Shown here: positions 1 through 41,947 of the stretch, piece after piece
Layout: every line of letters begins with the position of its first letter
Position numbering within the stretch: position 1 is the first letter of the stretch
Source of the DNA: Cheilinus undulatus
Lineage: Eukaryota; Chordata; Actinopteri; Labriformes; Labridae
Assembly: GCF_018320785.1 (NCBI RefSeq)
Contig: NC_054873.1
Coordinates: 26,440,196-26,504,195, forward strand
DNA: 64,000 nucleotides
Direction of reading: 5' to 3'
Notes under the pieces: generated by a model
What the model was told of the DNA's origin: nothing
Database searches by the model: none
Seen by the model: only the letters and a program-made list of their open reading frames with translations
Program-made: the position numbers and the translations under genes

Positions 1-2967
1 CCATCACTGCATGTTTATGTGTGTGCTTTATGCCTATAATAACCATTATTCCAATATATCAGTCCTGTCAGAGGCAGCAACCCAATATCCAGGGCAAACT
101 GCATCACTGCATCATATATCTCATCTTGTCAGGGGTTTCAAAATCCAGTGACACACTATGTTATTTAAACTCTCACATGGGAATGTTGTCCTGTCAGGTA
201 AACTGAGGGCAGAATTATTCCAAATCAGCTTTACCAATCTTAAAGTCCATGTTAAGTGCAAAAAACTCACCAACTGTATTTTAGGTTTGTTGTATGACAG
301 GCCACTGTATTATGAACCACCAGGCCAAATTTCAGTGATGAAAAATATATCTAGGTTTATAACATTAAGCTTCAAGATCATGAAAAATGAGGCAGTAAAA
401 TCTGCTCCAGTGTGAGCAAAGCCACACCCACACACAAGAAATACAATCCTCTCAAATTTTAAAATGCTACAACCTAACTGGAGGAATAATCTATCTGCTA
501 TAACACTCTTTTTTAAGCCACCAGAGAAACAATCACATTTATATCAAGACACTTTCAAGCTAATTTTCTCATCCTGCATTTAACTCTTCAGTTTTTTCTT
601 ATATCTCATTTTCTGAGTGATGTGAGTTTCTCCCTCCAGTTAATGGTGTCTTTATTGTTACTGCTGAAAACACTAAATTTCCTGATGTTGCGCTTCAAAA
701 TAAATTCTTTAATGTTTGTTAGCATCAGAGGTTTTTATTGTGACAGACTTGGCAGGAATAGAACATGTCTGTCGTCTGATACTTTACAAAACTTTAGCAC
801 TGCGGTGCAAACAGACATGAGGGATTGAACAGTGGCTGCTTTGAGAGAGACAAAGCTACAAACTGCTTCTTTTAGGACAAAAGACAAGTAAAATATGAAT
901 CAAAGCACACCTTCAGCAGGTAAGAAGATGGTTCAAGTGAAAAATAGTTTAGCACTCCAGCAATAAGCCTTCTCTCTGATCTTATGGTGAACTCTGCCTG
1001 GCTCTGTGCCAGAGCAGAGAAACAGAAGTTGAGGGTTAATTTGATGGTTTTCAGGCACGAATCCCTCTGTTATGAAGCTTTTAAGATCTGTAGGCCACCA
1101 TGGCTGATAGATTTGGGAAATTTAACTCGCCATGAACAAAAACTCAGCATGTAGCTGGCTGTTAATTTTCCATGAAGGCAGTGACGTCAGCTAACAACAG
1201 ACTGTATTGGAATGGACTGCTCTGTGATTTTTTTTTTTTATCATTGTAGCATCAGAGGGGTGGGGTGATTCTCCATAGGGGCTGGTGATGTGTTGGGCTT
1301 CTCTGTTTGCCCTTGTCAAATTAAACCAAGCTAGGAAAGAGGTGAAAACTTTCAAATGGTCTAAATCAAACATTCAGTCACACATAGATATCAGTGTCAG
1401 CAACCTTATTCCAACATGTCTTATGTGTTTAGACACAACTGCTTGGATTTCACCTTACGGGGACTTTATGCTCACTTTTTGTGAATGTGAGGCTTTTTTT
1501 CAGTCACACGGTGGCTGCTCCAGTCACTCAACGCCGCCTGCCGCAAAGCTAATCTTAACTACAGCTGGGTGGGTGGATGCAAGGTTGAACTGTGCAGCCT
1601 GGTATTGTAAAGGGTAGGTGGGTGGCAAATGTGGTTAATTTGCTTGTCTTGGACTTGTGGATGATTTTGCTGAGCCAAATCCTCTCATTTAGGGGATTAT
1701 GTTCCCAGGCTTGTGAAGAGTAGGAGGAGGTCAGAAAGGATGAAACAGCGAAGAGGAGGAATGGAGAAAGTGTTGGAACAAGTGTTTTAATGCGGGGTGT
1801 AGGTGCAGAGGGATTGACAGACACAGCAGCGGTTGGGGGTTAACATATGGCGGGGGAAGTGATGCTCAAAGAGAGACAGAGGAGGAAAGCAGCTTGTGTG
1901 TGGACAGATCTGGGGGTTGGGGGTGTGCTTGTGTGGGCAGGAGGTGTGGTGAGGTGGGGAGGGTACTGTTTAAGGAGGGCTGAGTGAACTGTGACAGGGG
2001 GCTCCAGCTTTCAAGGGGGTATCGACAGATCTCCTCCAGTCCTGTTCCTACTTCACAGCTCTCAAACATACCATGCCTCTCAACAAATTAAAGAAACCCA
2101 CCCTGCCCTACTGCACTTGGACCTATGAGTTGATGCATTCTGAGATATTCAGGGGACTCAAGTCTCTCTGTCTTAGTGAATGGAAGAGTTGAGACTCCAA
2201 GACTGAATTGGTACTTCAGAATGGGGTATCTCCTTCAAACACATAGCTGCCCCCAGGCTCTGTAAACACCCACAGACAATACTCAGTATTCAGCTTATAA
2301 TCAAAACCCCAGCTCAGTGTAGAGGTGAGAGAGGCTGAAGAGGGTACTATTCGGTTATTTTATAAGAACTTTTGCCTGAGTAAATGTTCAATCTAGGAGG
2401 CAGGAGAGATGTACAAGTTGACTCATAATCTATGAGTAACTCTAATAATTATTATTACACTCTTATAGCATTAATAAAGCATATGTAAAGCATCAGTAAA
2501 AATAAACACATCTTTTCCACAAGGAAGATGTGATGAAAAATCTGACAAAAAGAATATTTCATTTTATCAAGGAGACTAAAATAAAAGTTAAATGCTAGAT
2601 GTGGACTGTTTGATGTTCAAAATCAATCAGTATTTCTCCTCTGTGCATCTAAGATATATCAGTATTTTCATCAGTATAATTTTAAATCAGTAACAGTATT
2701 GAGAGTGCATGAATATGAATGTTTTACACTCATTTGGCTGATAAAATTATTTCAAAGAAATCATCAATAATTACAAAAAGTAAACAACTCTATATTGACT
2801 TCAACTGGACTAAAAGGTTTTTGAGTTTTGTCAACTAATACCAAAACAGTGCTATTAAGGGAAAAAATAATAAAGATATGATTGAAGCTTTAAGGCATTT
2901 TAATTTTAACCCATTGATATACTTGGAAATTCAAAATTTAAGCCCTATAAAATTATAGGTAGACATA

Positions 2968-3028
<61 letters not shown>

Positions 3029-3740
3029 CTACATATGGCTCCTTGCCTGTTTGCAAGGGATGACTGGCCACAGTATACTGTATAAGTAATGGTGGTACCA
3101 GATTTATCCTATAATTTCAACAGGACTCCCATTATAGTCACATATTTTGAATTACTAAGTGAAATTCAGCAGTGATGAGGCCCACAATAAAAGCAAAACT
3201 GAAAATTCCATTTAATTTCAATAAAACTGTTGTAAAACGGACTCAAATCACATTTATTTTAATATTCAAACCACTTATTTTTCTTTATAATTCCACCAAA
3301 AAAATGTTAAAACATCACAAATATTAAATGTCTAAGTAACTTTAAGCAGAAACAAGGCTCACAGTAAAAAAACAGAAACTGGTATAAACCACAGAAGTGT
3401 AATAAAACTTTTGTCAGGTTATAAAACTTGCCAAAAATCACATCTATTACCATTCATTCCTTGAAAATTTCTATGAATAAGTAAAATTTGCTGCTGGATC
3501 ACTCTTTAATTCTTTACAAACCTGTGGTAACATCCAACTACTCTGTAGAGTACTGCTATTCAATATTATTTTAAGTTATTTGTGAAGAAAATACCATTAG
3601 TATGGTTGCTAGATGATTTGGCCATATGTCTTAATACAAATTGCATTTTACACCCCTGACAGGTGTATGTCCAAATATGGTTACTCAATATTTCCCTCTT
3701 AAATTTCAATTGATGCTAGAATTCCAACACTAACAAAACC
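1..3740. other. Gene-free upstream DNA
   Basis: No exon with conserved coding content was recognised. Open frames are short and lack domain similarity. The stretch is AT-rich after about 2.4 kb and contains a long TA microsatellite. A more GT/AG-rich part lies at 1550-2060 with no coding signal. Confidence 0.6.
2971..3024. repeat. (TA)27 microsatellite
   Basis: Pure TA repeat of 54 bases, likely length-polymorphic. Confidence 0.95.
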
Positions 3741-3751
3741 TATCAAGACAT

Positions 3752-4530
3752 TCAGCATGACTGTTCGCCTTTATAATGTGAACCTCCATGTGATTTCACA
3801 AGAAGTTTTATGCAGACTCCAATCATTCTTTTTTTGTGTTTTGCACTGAGGAGTGACTTCCATCTAGCCACTGTGCCATAAAGGAGGGCTGCAGTGATAT
3901 TTTTCCCTCTGGAACTCTGTCCCATCTCCACACAGGATCTCTGAAGCTCATTCGGACTGACCTTTGGGTTCTTGGTCACCTCTCTTACTAAGGCCCTTCT
4001 CCCCCATTTGCTCAGTTTGGCCAGACAAGCAGCTCTTACAGGAGTCCTGGTTGTGCCAGACTTATTCCATTTGAGAATCATGGAGGCTGCTGTGCTCATG
4101 GAGACATTCAGTGCAGCAGAATTTTTTTGGTAGCCTTCCCCAGATCTGTGCCTGTCAACAATCCTGTCTTTGAGCTCTGCAGATAGTTCCTTTGACCTCA
4201 TGGCTCAGTTTTTGCTCCGATATGCATTGTCAGCTGTAAGGCCTTCTATAGAGGGATGTGAGCCTTTCTAAATCATGTCAAATCAATTTGATTTACCACA
4301 GGTGGACTCCAATCAAGGTGTAGGAACATCTCAGCAAAGACCCAGAGAAATAGGAGGAACCTGAGCTACATTTCAAGTGTTGATGCAAAGGGTCTAAAAA
4401 CAAGCATTTGCAAAAAATCCTCAAATTCTGTTTTGACTTTGTTATGATGGCATACTAAGATTGGATTAATCTATCAGGCTGGGATATACAAAAAACTGGA
4501 AAAAAAATGTAGGGGGGCTAAATAATCTCT
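3752..4530 (-). mobile_element. Tc1/mariner-like element, decayed, minus strand
   Basis: A minus-strand frame beginning at 4201 encodes the N-terminal Tc1 transposase region: MRSKELSAELKDRIVDRH, a paired-type helix-turn-helix (SAALNVSMSTAASMILKW) and a second basic helix (KNPKVSPNELQRS). The catalytic DDE part is missing or scrambled after about residue 120. The distal flank holds GTAGGGGGGCTAAATAATC near 4510, like one end of a Tc1 inverted repeat. The other end could not be found, so limits are approximate. Non-functional. Confidence 0.75.
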
Positions 4531-6084
4531 AAATGCCCTTAAAAATCTAAATTCAATAAAGGTTTTTTGTGTCAGGAAACTCTCACTAATGTCTTTTCTG
4601 TCCTTGAAGAGCAGACCTGAGAGTTTCGTAGCCATTTATCAAGCCTGAAACAGACAAAATCCAATATCTGGAGGTCTTTGATCATACAGGTCAGAGCAGT
4701 TCTTTGTTTGATATAAATAGCAACTGGATTTGGTTTTTGTTCTGTTCGAGGCCCTTAGATACAAATACTCAAAAACTTCAACTAACTCAAATGTCTTTTA
4801 TGTTATACTTAGAAAGAGAATACTGAAGATGATGGTGCTTGACCTAAGAGCTGAGATGGAATAATTTAGGTGCCATACAGTCCAAGCTAAAGTTGCTGTT
4901 ATCTGCTTAACACTCGAACTTCAAATGTATGAGAACTTGGGGCAGCTATCAACATGCAAGAAGGATAGCCAGTTAAAGTGTGGAGTCACATTCTCAAGTG
5001 GGCCACTCCATCTTAATTCTCCTAAAACAATCACTCCGTCTGGAATCAGTTATGGCAGATTGTGTTACACGATTCTTGAAACAATGAACTAGTACGTCAA
5101 CACTGCCAATCCCACACAGCAAGTTAAGAAAGGGACCTGTCTGTTCAAGCCACTAATCCGGTCTGTTTGGGAAGCAGAGACTGTGGCGTGACACTTGTTC
5201 TCCATAGTCTCTCCAGTGTTCTCCCTGGAACCTCCAAGCGCCAGCTCGCATTAGCATAACCGTGAGGCCCATCCACTCACTACAGGATTAGTTCTGCTCT
5301 CCTCCCACTGTCTGATGGCTCTTTATCCAGATGGATACAGCCTGTTAGAGGTCTTAACCACACCATTGCCACTAAAGTCATTATCATTCACCACGAGGAG
5401 GGATCAGCTCACTGAGGGTCTGCTGTTTAGAGAGAGATTGACATCTCATTTGGAATGGTTTGAAAGAAAAGACAGGAACCTCCCCTTTAGACTATGATGG
5501 AGTAGCACACAAATGTCCTGATCAATCTGTCTTTGTTCTGAGGTGACTATGTAAGCTGGAATCAGGTCTTGTATCTGTTAAAAATCTGGATTGTTTTATA
5601 CATTGAATTCCTTATTATGACCAGCATCCCCTTTGACTTTTACGTCAAATCTACATCATGCAGCACTTGATTCTGTACTTACTGTTGGTGCCGGCTTGTC
5701 GACACTGAGATTTCTATGTTTGCTATATCGCCGGTTACCAGTCCCATCACGTTCCCTGCTTGTTTGAAACTGCGGAAGCTGATACCAAGCATATTATGTT
5801 AGAGATACTGAGCAGCTCTTGAGTTATAAAGGAGAAAAGAGAGGAGATATCACAGGAGATTGAATGTATAACCACTGAATCAGCAAAGGAAGAGGACGGG
5901 GACATTTTTCACACTTGTTTGGCCACTCAGAGATATGATGAGGAAATGCATCTGCAAACCTTTCAGCTATCTGCAAGTTAGTGGTGGATTTACTTCTCAT
6001 CTGCAGCCATTTATCTCAGACATCGCTCAGAGACTGGCGATTCCCCCATAATACCCACTTAATCAGGGACACAGGTTTCAAGTT
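4531..6084. other. Gene-free upstream DNA
   Basis: No recognisable exon, RNA gene or element. Short open frames only. Confidence 0.5.
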
Positions 6085-6769
6085 TTCCCACTGGAACAGC
6101 ACTTTGTCATGAATGGTCCACTTGATTGGCACACATTTGGGGCACTTTGTCATGTGTTGTCTACTTGGAGGACAACCTTTAAGGGGACTTTTTCAGATTT
6201 TGGCCACTGCAAAAGGCCCATTTTCATTTATCACCCACTGACAGGGCAGTCTTTTATGGACCTTTGTCATGTATAGCCCACTGAAATGGCACCCCAAGTC
6301 ACTTTGTCATGTATTATCTCACTGAGAGGGCACCCTTGGGCTCTTTGTCATGTTCTGTCCATTGGAATAACTGCCATTTAGGGCACTTTTTCATGTATCA
6401 CCCACTGAGATGGCACTCTTTTAGGGCACTGTCATGTATCGCTCACTGGAAAGGCACCTTTAGGCACTTTGTCATGTATCAACGACTGGAAGGGCACCCT
6501 GTCATGTAAAGACCATTGAGGGAGCAACCTTTTAGAGGGACTTTGTCATGCATGGAGAACTGGCAAGGCACCCTAGGGCACGTTGTCATTTTTCTCCTAC
6601 TGAAAGGGGCACCCTGTAATGTATTGCCTATTGAGGAGACAGCATTTTAGGGCGCCTTGTAGAATATGACCCACTAAGCGGGCAGCCTTTATGGGGCCCT
6701 TGTCATGAATGGCCTCTGAGAGGACACCCTAGGGCACTTTGTAATGTATCGCCCACTGAGAGAAGACTT

Positions 6770-7088
6770 TAAAGGCCGGCTCAGACTACACAAATTCAGC
6801 CAGATTTTAGCCTGACTGCAACGTTGCAGCTCATCGCCAAAACTCTGGCCTGATTTAGAGTGTCTGGAACGACAAACGGCCTTGTAGTATGACATAACGA
6901 CCATGATTCAACAAGACCAGCATGTCAGAATTTTTCTTACATCATTGTCTAGTTTGACACCCTGACCTGATGTGAGCAACTGGGATCACTCTTAGTATGG
7001 CCAGGCTGTGGGACAAGATTTTAGTTGCATGGTCTGACATGGTGCCACTGTGAATGACTAAAACAATCAGTAGTCTGAGCCAGCTTTA
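6770..7088. mobile_element. MITE with about 17-base inverted ends, PIF/Harbinger-like
   Basis: The left end reads AAGGCCGGCTCAGACTAC and the right end GTAGTCTGAGCCAGCTTTAA, which are inverted copies with small differences. About 319 bases, no coding capacity. TTA or TAA flanks on both sides fit a 3-base target duplication as in PIF/Harbinger; the class call is inference. It splits the minisatellite. Confidence 0.7.
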
Positions 7089-7450
7089 AGTGGAACTTTG
7101 TCATATATCCCCCACTGGAATGACTGCCATTAGGGCACCTTGTCATGAATCTTCCTCTTCAGTGACTGCCATTTGGGGCAATTTTTCATGTGTTGCCCCT
7201 TTGAAGGGCACACTAGGGCACTTTGTCATATATTGTCCAATGGAAGGGCACAGTTTTAGGGCACTTCCACAATTTGACAAGATGAATGGAACGCTTGTAG
7301 GTCACGTGGTCAATTTTGGCCTTTTAGGGAATAAAGTACCATTCTATCCACTGGATTGGCAGCTGTTAAGGGGCACTTTGTCACATTTTTTTCCACTAGA
7401 TTGGCACATTTTTAGGGCATTTTTCAAATGTATTTTTCACAATGGCATCC

Positions 7451-7592
7451 TTTTAGGGCACTTTGTCATGGGCACCCTTTAACGCCACGTTGTTAACGTA
7501 TCGTTCACCAGAGTGACACACTTTTAGGGCACTTTGTCATGGGCACCCTTTAACGCCACGTTGTTAACGTATCGTTCACCAGAGTGACACAC
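7451..7592. repeat. Recent 72-base tandem duplication inside the minisatellite
   Basis: Two almost perfect copies, period 72 bases, each containing AACGCCACGTTGTTAACGTA and CACCAGAGTGACACACTTTT. The neighbouring units are much more diverged, so this duplication is younger than the rest of the array. Confidence 0.9.
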
Positions 7593-7670
7593 TTTTAGGG
7601 CAGTTTGTAGATCTATCATCCACAATCACATCCTCTTTGTGCACTTTGTCATGTTTCATATACCATAGGG

Positions 7671-8580
7671 GCAGAGACTAGATTTGATGCAGAGGTTTAA
7701 ATCAGTTTTTACACACGTGCATGTCAACACCCAGCTTTATCAAACTCTGTCTTAATGGAATGATGCTCTAAGTCCAGTACTCAGAATGAGATTTGTCACA
7801 CTTCAACCTTTAAGACAGGTTCAGTTTGAAAATGAATGTAAGCTTGAAATTCATTCTAGGAACTCTTGTGTTCACCCATGTGATTGTTGAAACTTAAGCG
7901 GCGCCATCACCAGACAGATGGGCTCTGACAAGATGTGTTTGTCTATTGTCCAGATAGTTCCTGACAGAGCCTGAGCTACATCACTGTGATGTCATCTTAG
8001 GCATGAATCAATCAGTCACAGGCAAACCAGATTGCTGATGTTTTACATGATACAGGAGCCATTTAAATAGCATACAGATAATAGTCTCTGTGCAGCCCCA
8101 CTGTCTGGCCTCCCTATCTGATTTCTAACTTCTTATAAAAACAAGGTAAGCTATGAAACAGCAGGATATCTTGAAACAATATTAAGTCATTTAATAATTG
8201 TGAGTATTTGTGAGAAAGATAGAGTTCAAGGAACAAACACAAAGAAGACTCAACAGACCTTTAAGGATTTCAAGAAGTTGAGAGTAAAGGTTAATCATCT
8301 CTGTGTTCCTCGTTTTCTTAGTTTTTGCTAGATTGTAAAATCTAATAAAACATGATGTACTAGGGGTCTCACTGACTGAAATCTTTAATGTTTTCTAAGA
8401 ATGAGTTTCCCCTGAAGTTCTGCTCACATGTCCCACCGTGTGCTTCAGTTTTCATGCTCTTTCTAGCCTCTTGCCTTGCCCTAACCTTTCCTCCTCCTCT
8501 TCCACCTTTGCTTTCACCGTTTTCTCTCACGCTTCCTATGCTCTCTCTCACCCTCTCTCCCACCTACACCACACTCTCTA
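7671..8580. other. Gene-free DNA just upstream of sema3a
   Basis: No exon recognised. The last part (8455-8620) is pyrimidine-rich. It may contain promoter-distal control sequence for sema3a, but nothing in the sequence proves it. Confidence 0.45.
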
Positions 8581-8582
8581 CT

Positions 8583-8598
8583 CCCCCCCCCCCCCCCC
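8583..8598. repeat. C16 homopolymer
   Basis: Sixteen consecutive Cs within a pyrimidine-rich block (about 8455-8620), just upstream of the probable sema3a leader. Confidence 0.9.
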
Positions 8599-8704
8599 AC
8601 TCTCACTCTGACTCTGCTGTCTGCCTCAGCTGTTCTCAGTTGCACTGTGTGCCTTGTGCTGTGGGGACAGGGCAGAGCTGCGCTGAGTGGGGCTGAACTA
8701 GTCC

Positions 8705-8720
8705 GGAGCACTCTTAAGTG

Positions 8721-8753
<33 letters not shown>

Positions 8754-9338
8754 GTTGAAGGAGAACAGAGTGAGAGACACTCAGAGATAGAGTCGGTGCA
8801 GATTGTGCTTACCAAGCAGACTGGATTAACAGCTGAAACAAACTGGACCTGTTTTTCTCTTTTTAGCCCAAGGTGGAGACTCACCAGTAACGTGGATGGT
8901 TGTAGAGACAGCGCTGCATGCTGGTGGGCAACAAGACAGAAAAGTATGGCAGGCATACCCAGACCCTCTCCCTCTTCCTAGCATTTATTATGGTGAGATT
9001 CTCTTACATGGCTTACTTTGGTTAACTTTACCCTGGGAGGCTCTCTTGCTGTGACATTGACCCATAACCCCAAACTCTGCTTTGCAGGATCTGTCTCCCC
9101 TGGAGTTGGACTCTTCATTTTTGGCTTTTGACCCCTGGAACGGGAGAGGGTTTTTGATTTTGGCAGGAGACGAGACCTGCTGACAGCCAGTCTGGACTGA
9201 GCCACAAGCTTTTATTTTTAATCAGCGGAAAGCAGAAACATTTCTTCTACAAGGACTTCGTCTTCTGCTACATCTAAGACAGACCTCTCTGGAGGTGGGC
9301 ATTTAAGGGACCTTTCTGGCCTGTTTTGCCCCAGGACC
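8705..9338 (+). promoter_or_regulatory. sema3a: Probable sema3a 5' leader and promoter-proximal region
   Basis: Not proven. A transcript leader is likely because the ATG exon is reached from 9088 without an upstream ATG. One consistent model has an untranslated exon ending at 8992 (ATTATG|GTGAGA), a 95-base intron, and a second exon from 9088 (acceptor TGCTTTGCAG) running into the coding exon. An alternative acceptor lies at 9334, four bases before the ATG. The area starts with a purine-rich (GA)n stretch and lies just 3' of a pyrimidine-rich block with a run of 16 Cs. No clear TATA box was seen. Confidence 0.4.
8720..8753. repeat. (GA)n microsatellite
   Basis: Nearly pure GA dinucleotide tract with one AAA interruption, at the probable 5' end of the sema3a transcript. 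Its translation into an arginine/glutamate repeat is not a gene. Confidence 0.9.
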
Positions 9339-38400
<29,062 letters not shown>

Positions 38401-40360
38401 CCTAGAAACTTAGACTTTAAACACCCAACCTGAAAGCACACTCAGCTCTCATCCTGTAGTCCTGACTAACTTTCCCACTTTTCTCCTTCATACCAAGATT
38501 CGTCCATGAGGATCGAAAAGTTGATCTGGTAAACTATCCCGATCAGATAGTTGATGCTTTCGTGCGTGGGCAGCCATGTTTACAGAACACTAGTTCAGAG
38601 GACTGCAGGACGCAGGATGTTGTATCACGCCAGAACATCGCAGCATATTATCTCAGCTGGGGACTGAACACTTCAGAGGGATAGTGTCAACCAGCGCAAG
38701 ACCTGCACACATCCACTCATGTAGACCTGACTGACTCCATGTTGACATCACTGTTTAAATGGCATTGTCTAATGGCATGCTGTTTAGGTGTGAAACTAAG
38801 TAGATGCCTGAAAATAATTTATTTTCTACTACACAGTTAAGAAAATATGAGGTAGTGGGATTCTGTTAAAAACTGTGCAGAGTAAATGGACTTGTATCTG
38901 GATAACAAGCACAAAATAGGTCAAACTCAAGCACAATGTTGGATATTTGGTCTTTTTTTGGAAGTAAAGGTGGTTAAATCAGTCAATATAGGACAGATAA
39001 ATGCCCAAACGCTGCAAGAAACTAGGGACATTTACTATTTATCAGTAAATATGATAATGTAGCTAATATGTGTAAATATTGTACTCTAGGACTTCTCCTC
39101 ATATAAAAGGGAATGGCTTGCATTTGTCTTGTTGCTTTTTGTTAATTCCCTAGATGGAACTTTAAGAAAAAACATCTTTGGAAAGCAGATGTAAACAGGG
39201 AGATATTGTATAAATCGTTGTGTCTACGCCCTAGATAAGCTTCCCATAAATTCAGTCAGGTTTTATTATTCTGTTTTGTTTATCTGCTTTATTTGACTCA
39301 TCAGATTCCTTCCAATGTCAGCAGTCCTGTCACATTTTATGGGTGTCTGCCTCTTGTGTGTCATATCTGCTTCCTTCATGTTCATTCTGCTTTGTAAACA
39401 TGCATTTTTTTAACTACATGTGTATTTATTGATATACAGATATGTAAATTGTGAAAATAGTCTTCCATGTTCAGGCTTTTTTTCTTCCCACTTGCTTTTA
39501 CACATTTTTGTTTACACCACCTATCTAGGTATCATCACAAATACTGTATTAAAACTACTCTTTTAACATTTTTTTACACTAAGACCACCGTGCATAACAT
39601 ATCAGACACACTGAGCAATAACCCAGTGTCCATACTGAATATTTTTCTACATGGATTGCCTCTTTTCCATATTCTTCACAGGCAGCGCAGTGTCAAAACT
39701 TCATTTCACTGCATGTAACATAAAATTTTCTAATCATTACATTTTTTATCATAAAATACAAACACAACCTGGAATGTAGCTGTGAACATTATGTAAATAT
39801 AAATACTATGATGTATGTTCTACTAGTATGACACTGTTTACTAGTGCATGTGAATACTATTGTAGTGCTCCTGTTTTTGCCATAGTGATGATATACTCGT
39901 CTGGTGTTTGTCAGCGTTATTCTGCGGTATGTGATATTAAAGTTGTACATACTATTTCTGTTAGGACTATGAACTGTATAAATGATAATTCCTAAAGTAG
40001 ATAGTCATTAAAATTATTAAAAAAGACCCACACAGGGTCTTAACGTGGGTTTAAATATCTACCAACAACGAACAATGTCAGCTGAACATTGCAACACATC
40101 AGTATGTTTGATCTTCTTCAGTGTGCGTTTGCAAACCAGAAAGTCTTTTAGTGCAGGAAGTGAAACACCAGAGTCATGGGACTTTCAATAGAGATGTGCA
40201 TATGATTAGATCATTATCATTAAAGAGGAAAAAGATGCCTCACTACATCTATTTTGGACATTCAATAAAAGTGAGGAAATGAAGTGCTGCTGCTGCTTTT
40301 TGGCATGATGATGATGGTGGTGACGTATTCTACTGATCTAATAAATGTCTCTTCATAAAG
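38401..40360 (+). other. sema3a: sema3a 3' untranslated region (probable extent)
   Basis: Sequence after the stop is non-coding and AT-rich. Possible poly(A) signals are ATTAAA at 39936, AATAAA at 40264 and AATAAA at 40340; the last two are followed by GT-rich sequence. Two Pumilio-type TGTAAATA motifs sit at 39071 and 39792. A perfect 7-bp stem with a 5-base loop (AAGACCC/GGGTCTT) lies at 40023-40041. The true end is not determinable from sequence alone. Confidence 0.5.
40264..40269 (+). terminator. Candidate poly(A) signal AATAAA
   Basis: AATAAA about 1.86 kb after the sema3a stop, with GT-rich sequence (GATGGTGGTGACG) some 45 bases downstream. A second AATAAA lies at 40340-40345 and could serve instead. 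Confidence 0.4.
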
Positions 40361-40614
40361 TGCTGCTTTCATTTAATCTATTTTTAATGTGGGATGTCCT
40401 GCTGCTATCGTGGCATGTGGTTTTGTACAGAAAAGTTTCCTGTGGAGAGGATTATAAGATTAGATGTTGGCACACCTGGTTGCCAAAATTTCCATATTAA
40501 TGAAAAAAGGTCCTCATAAATCCTTAATACATCCTTAATGTTGGAGTTTTTTGATGATGTACTTTCTACATATGTGCTGTGCATGTAAAATGTTACATTA
40601 GCCAAAGTCACCTA

Positions 40615-41945
40615 CAGTGCCTACAAAGTATTTAACCTTTTGGATGTTTTACCCTTTTGTTAATATTATACATCAATCATGGTCAACATAATTGACTAAA
40701 AAAGTGACTGCATAAATATTCATCCCCTTTAAAGTGACTGACTTAATTCAATAGAGGTCCAGCCAAGTGGTGCTAGCAGTCTCACAATTAATGAAATGGG
40801 GATCACATGAGTGCAGTGAATGTGTCTCAAGTGACTATAGTTTAAAGACACCTGTGTCTGGAAGGTCCATTCAAGAACACTCCAAGCAACTCAGAGAAAA
40901 GCTTATTGAAATGTATAAGTCAAGGGATGGATAAAAAAGAAAAATCCAAGGCACTGAAAATTCCATCAGATTTTAGTTAAATCCATCATCATGAAACGGA
41001 AGAAATATGTCATGTGTAAATCTGCCTAGATCAGGCTGTCTTCACAAACTGAGTGACCGTGCAAGAAGGAGACTAGTGAGAGAGGCCACCATTGACCACT
41101 CTAAAGAAGTTACAGGCTTCAGCAGCTGAGATGAGAGAGACTCTTCATACAGCAACTGCTGCCCGGGTTCTTCACCAGTCAAAGCTTTATGGGAGAGTGG
41201 CAAAGAGAAAGTCACTGATATCCCCAAAAGGTATGTGGGAGAGTGGAAAAAGTTCTTTGGTCTGATGATCACATAATAGTGCTGTTTGGTGGACACTGAA
41301 CACTGTAAATCACCACAAACACACCAGCCCCACTGTGGAGCACGGTGGTGGCAGCATCATGCTGTGGGGATGCTTCTCAGCAGCCAGCCCTGGGAGGCTT
41401 GTAAAGGTAGATGGTAATATGAATGTGACAAAATATAGGCCAATCTTTTAAGACAATCTTATTCAGTCTGCAAGAGAACTCAGGCTTGGGGAAAGATCCG
41501 TTTTCCAGTAAGACATTGGCCTGAAGCATACAGCGAAAGCTACACAGAAATGGTTTAAAATCAACAAGGTGAATGTTCTGGAGTGGCTGAGTTAAAGCCC
41601 AGACCTCAACCCAATAGCGAACTTGTGGCTGGACTTGAAAAGGGTTGTTCATGCCTGATCCCTGTGCAACGTGTCAGAGCTTGAGCAGTTTTGCAAAGAA
41701 GAATGGAGTAAAATTGTCCAAATGTGCAAGCCTTATTAAGACCTATCCACACAGACTCAGTGCTGTGATTACAGCCAAAGGTACATCTTACTGACTTGAA
41801 GGGGGTGAATATTTATGCAGTCACTTACTTTAAATAACTTAGTTTTACTCATTTGACATGATTTTGTAGACATATGTTTTCATTTTGACAGTAAAATCAA
41901 CAAAAGGGTAAACCACCCAGGGGGTGGATACTTTTAAAGGCACTG
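40615..41945 (+). mobile_element. Tc1-like element, full length but decayed
   Basis: TA-flanked ends: left CAGTGCCTACAAAGTATTTA, right (inverted) CAGTGCCTTTAAAAGTATCC, both continuing to a shared ACCCTTTTGTT motif. 1331 bases. The plus-strand transposase is broken by several stops. The GGTGGTGGCAGCATCATGCT stretch (near 41344) encodes the GGGSIMLWG block, and a SPDLNPI segment near 41600 marks the third catalytic region. Located about 255 bases after the last sema3a poly(A) candidate. Confidence 0.9.
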
Positions 41946-41947
41946 TA

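Larger units (their letters stand above)
6085..7670. repeat. Degenerate minisatellite, about 40-70 base units
   Basis: Repeated variants of AGGGCACTTTGTCATGTATC, a CCCACTG motif and GGGCACCCTTTTAGGGC recur some 25 or more times across 1.3 kb, with drifting spacing. The array is interrupted at about 6770-7088 by a small inverted-repeat element. Open frames through it simply translate the repeat. Confidence 0.85.

Noticed and set aside
1285..1617. 110-residue plus-strand open frame
   Set aside because: Low-complexity composition and no family resemblance; overlaps equally unsupported minus-strand frames.
8718..8981. Open frame coding an arginine/glutamate repeat
   Set aside because: It begins with GTG, translates the GA microsatellite and lies in the probable sema3a leader.
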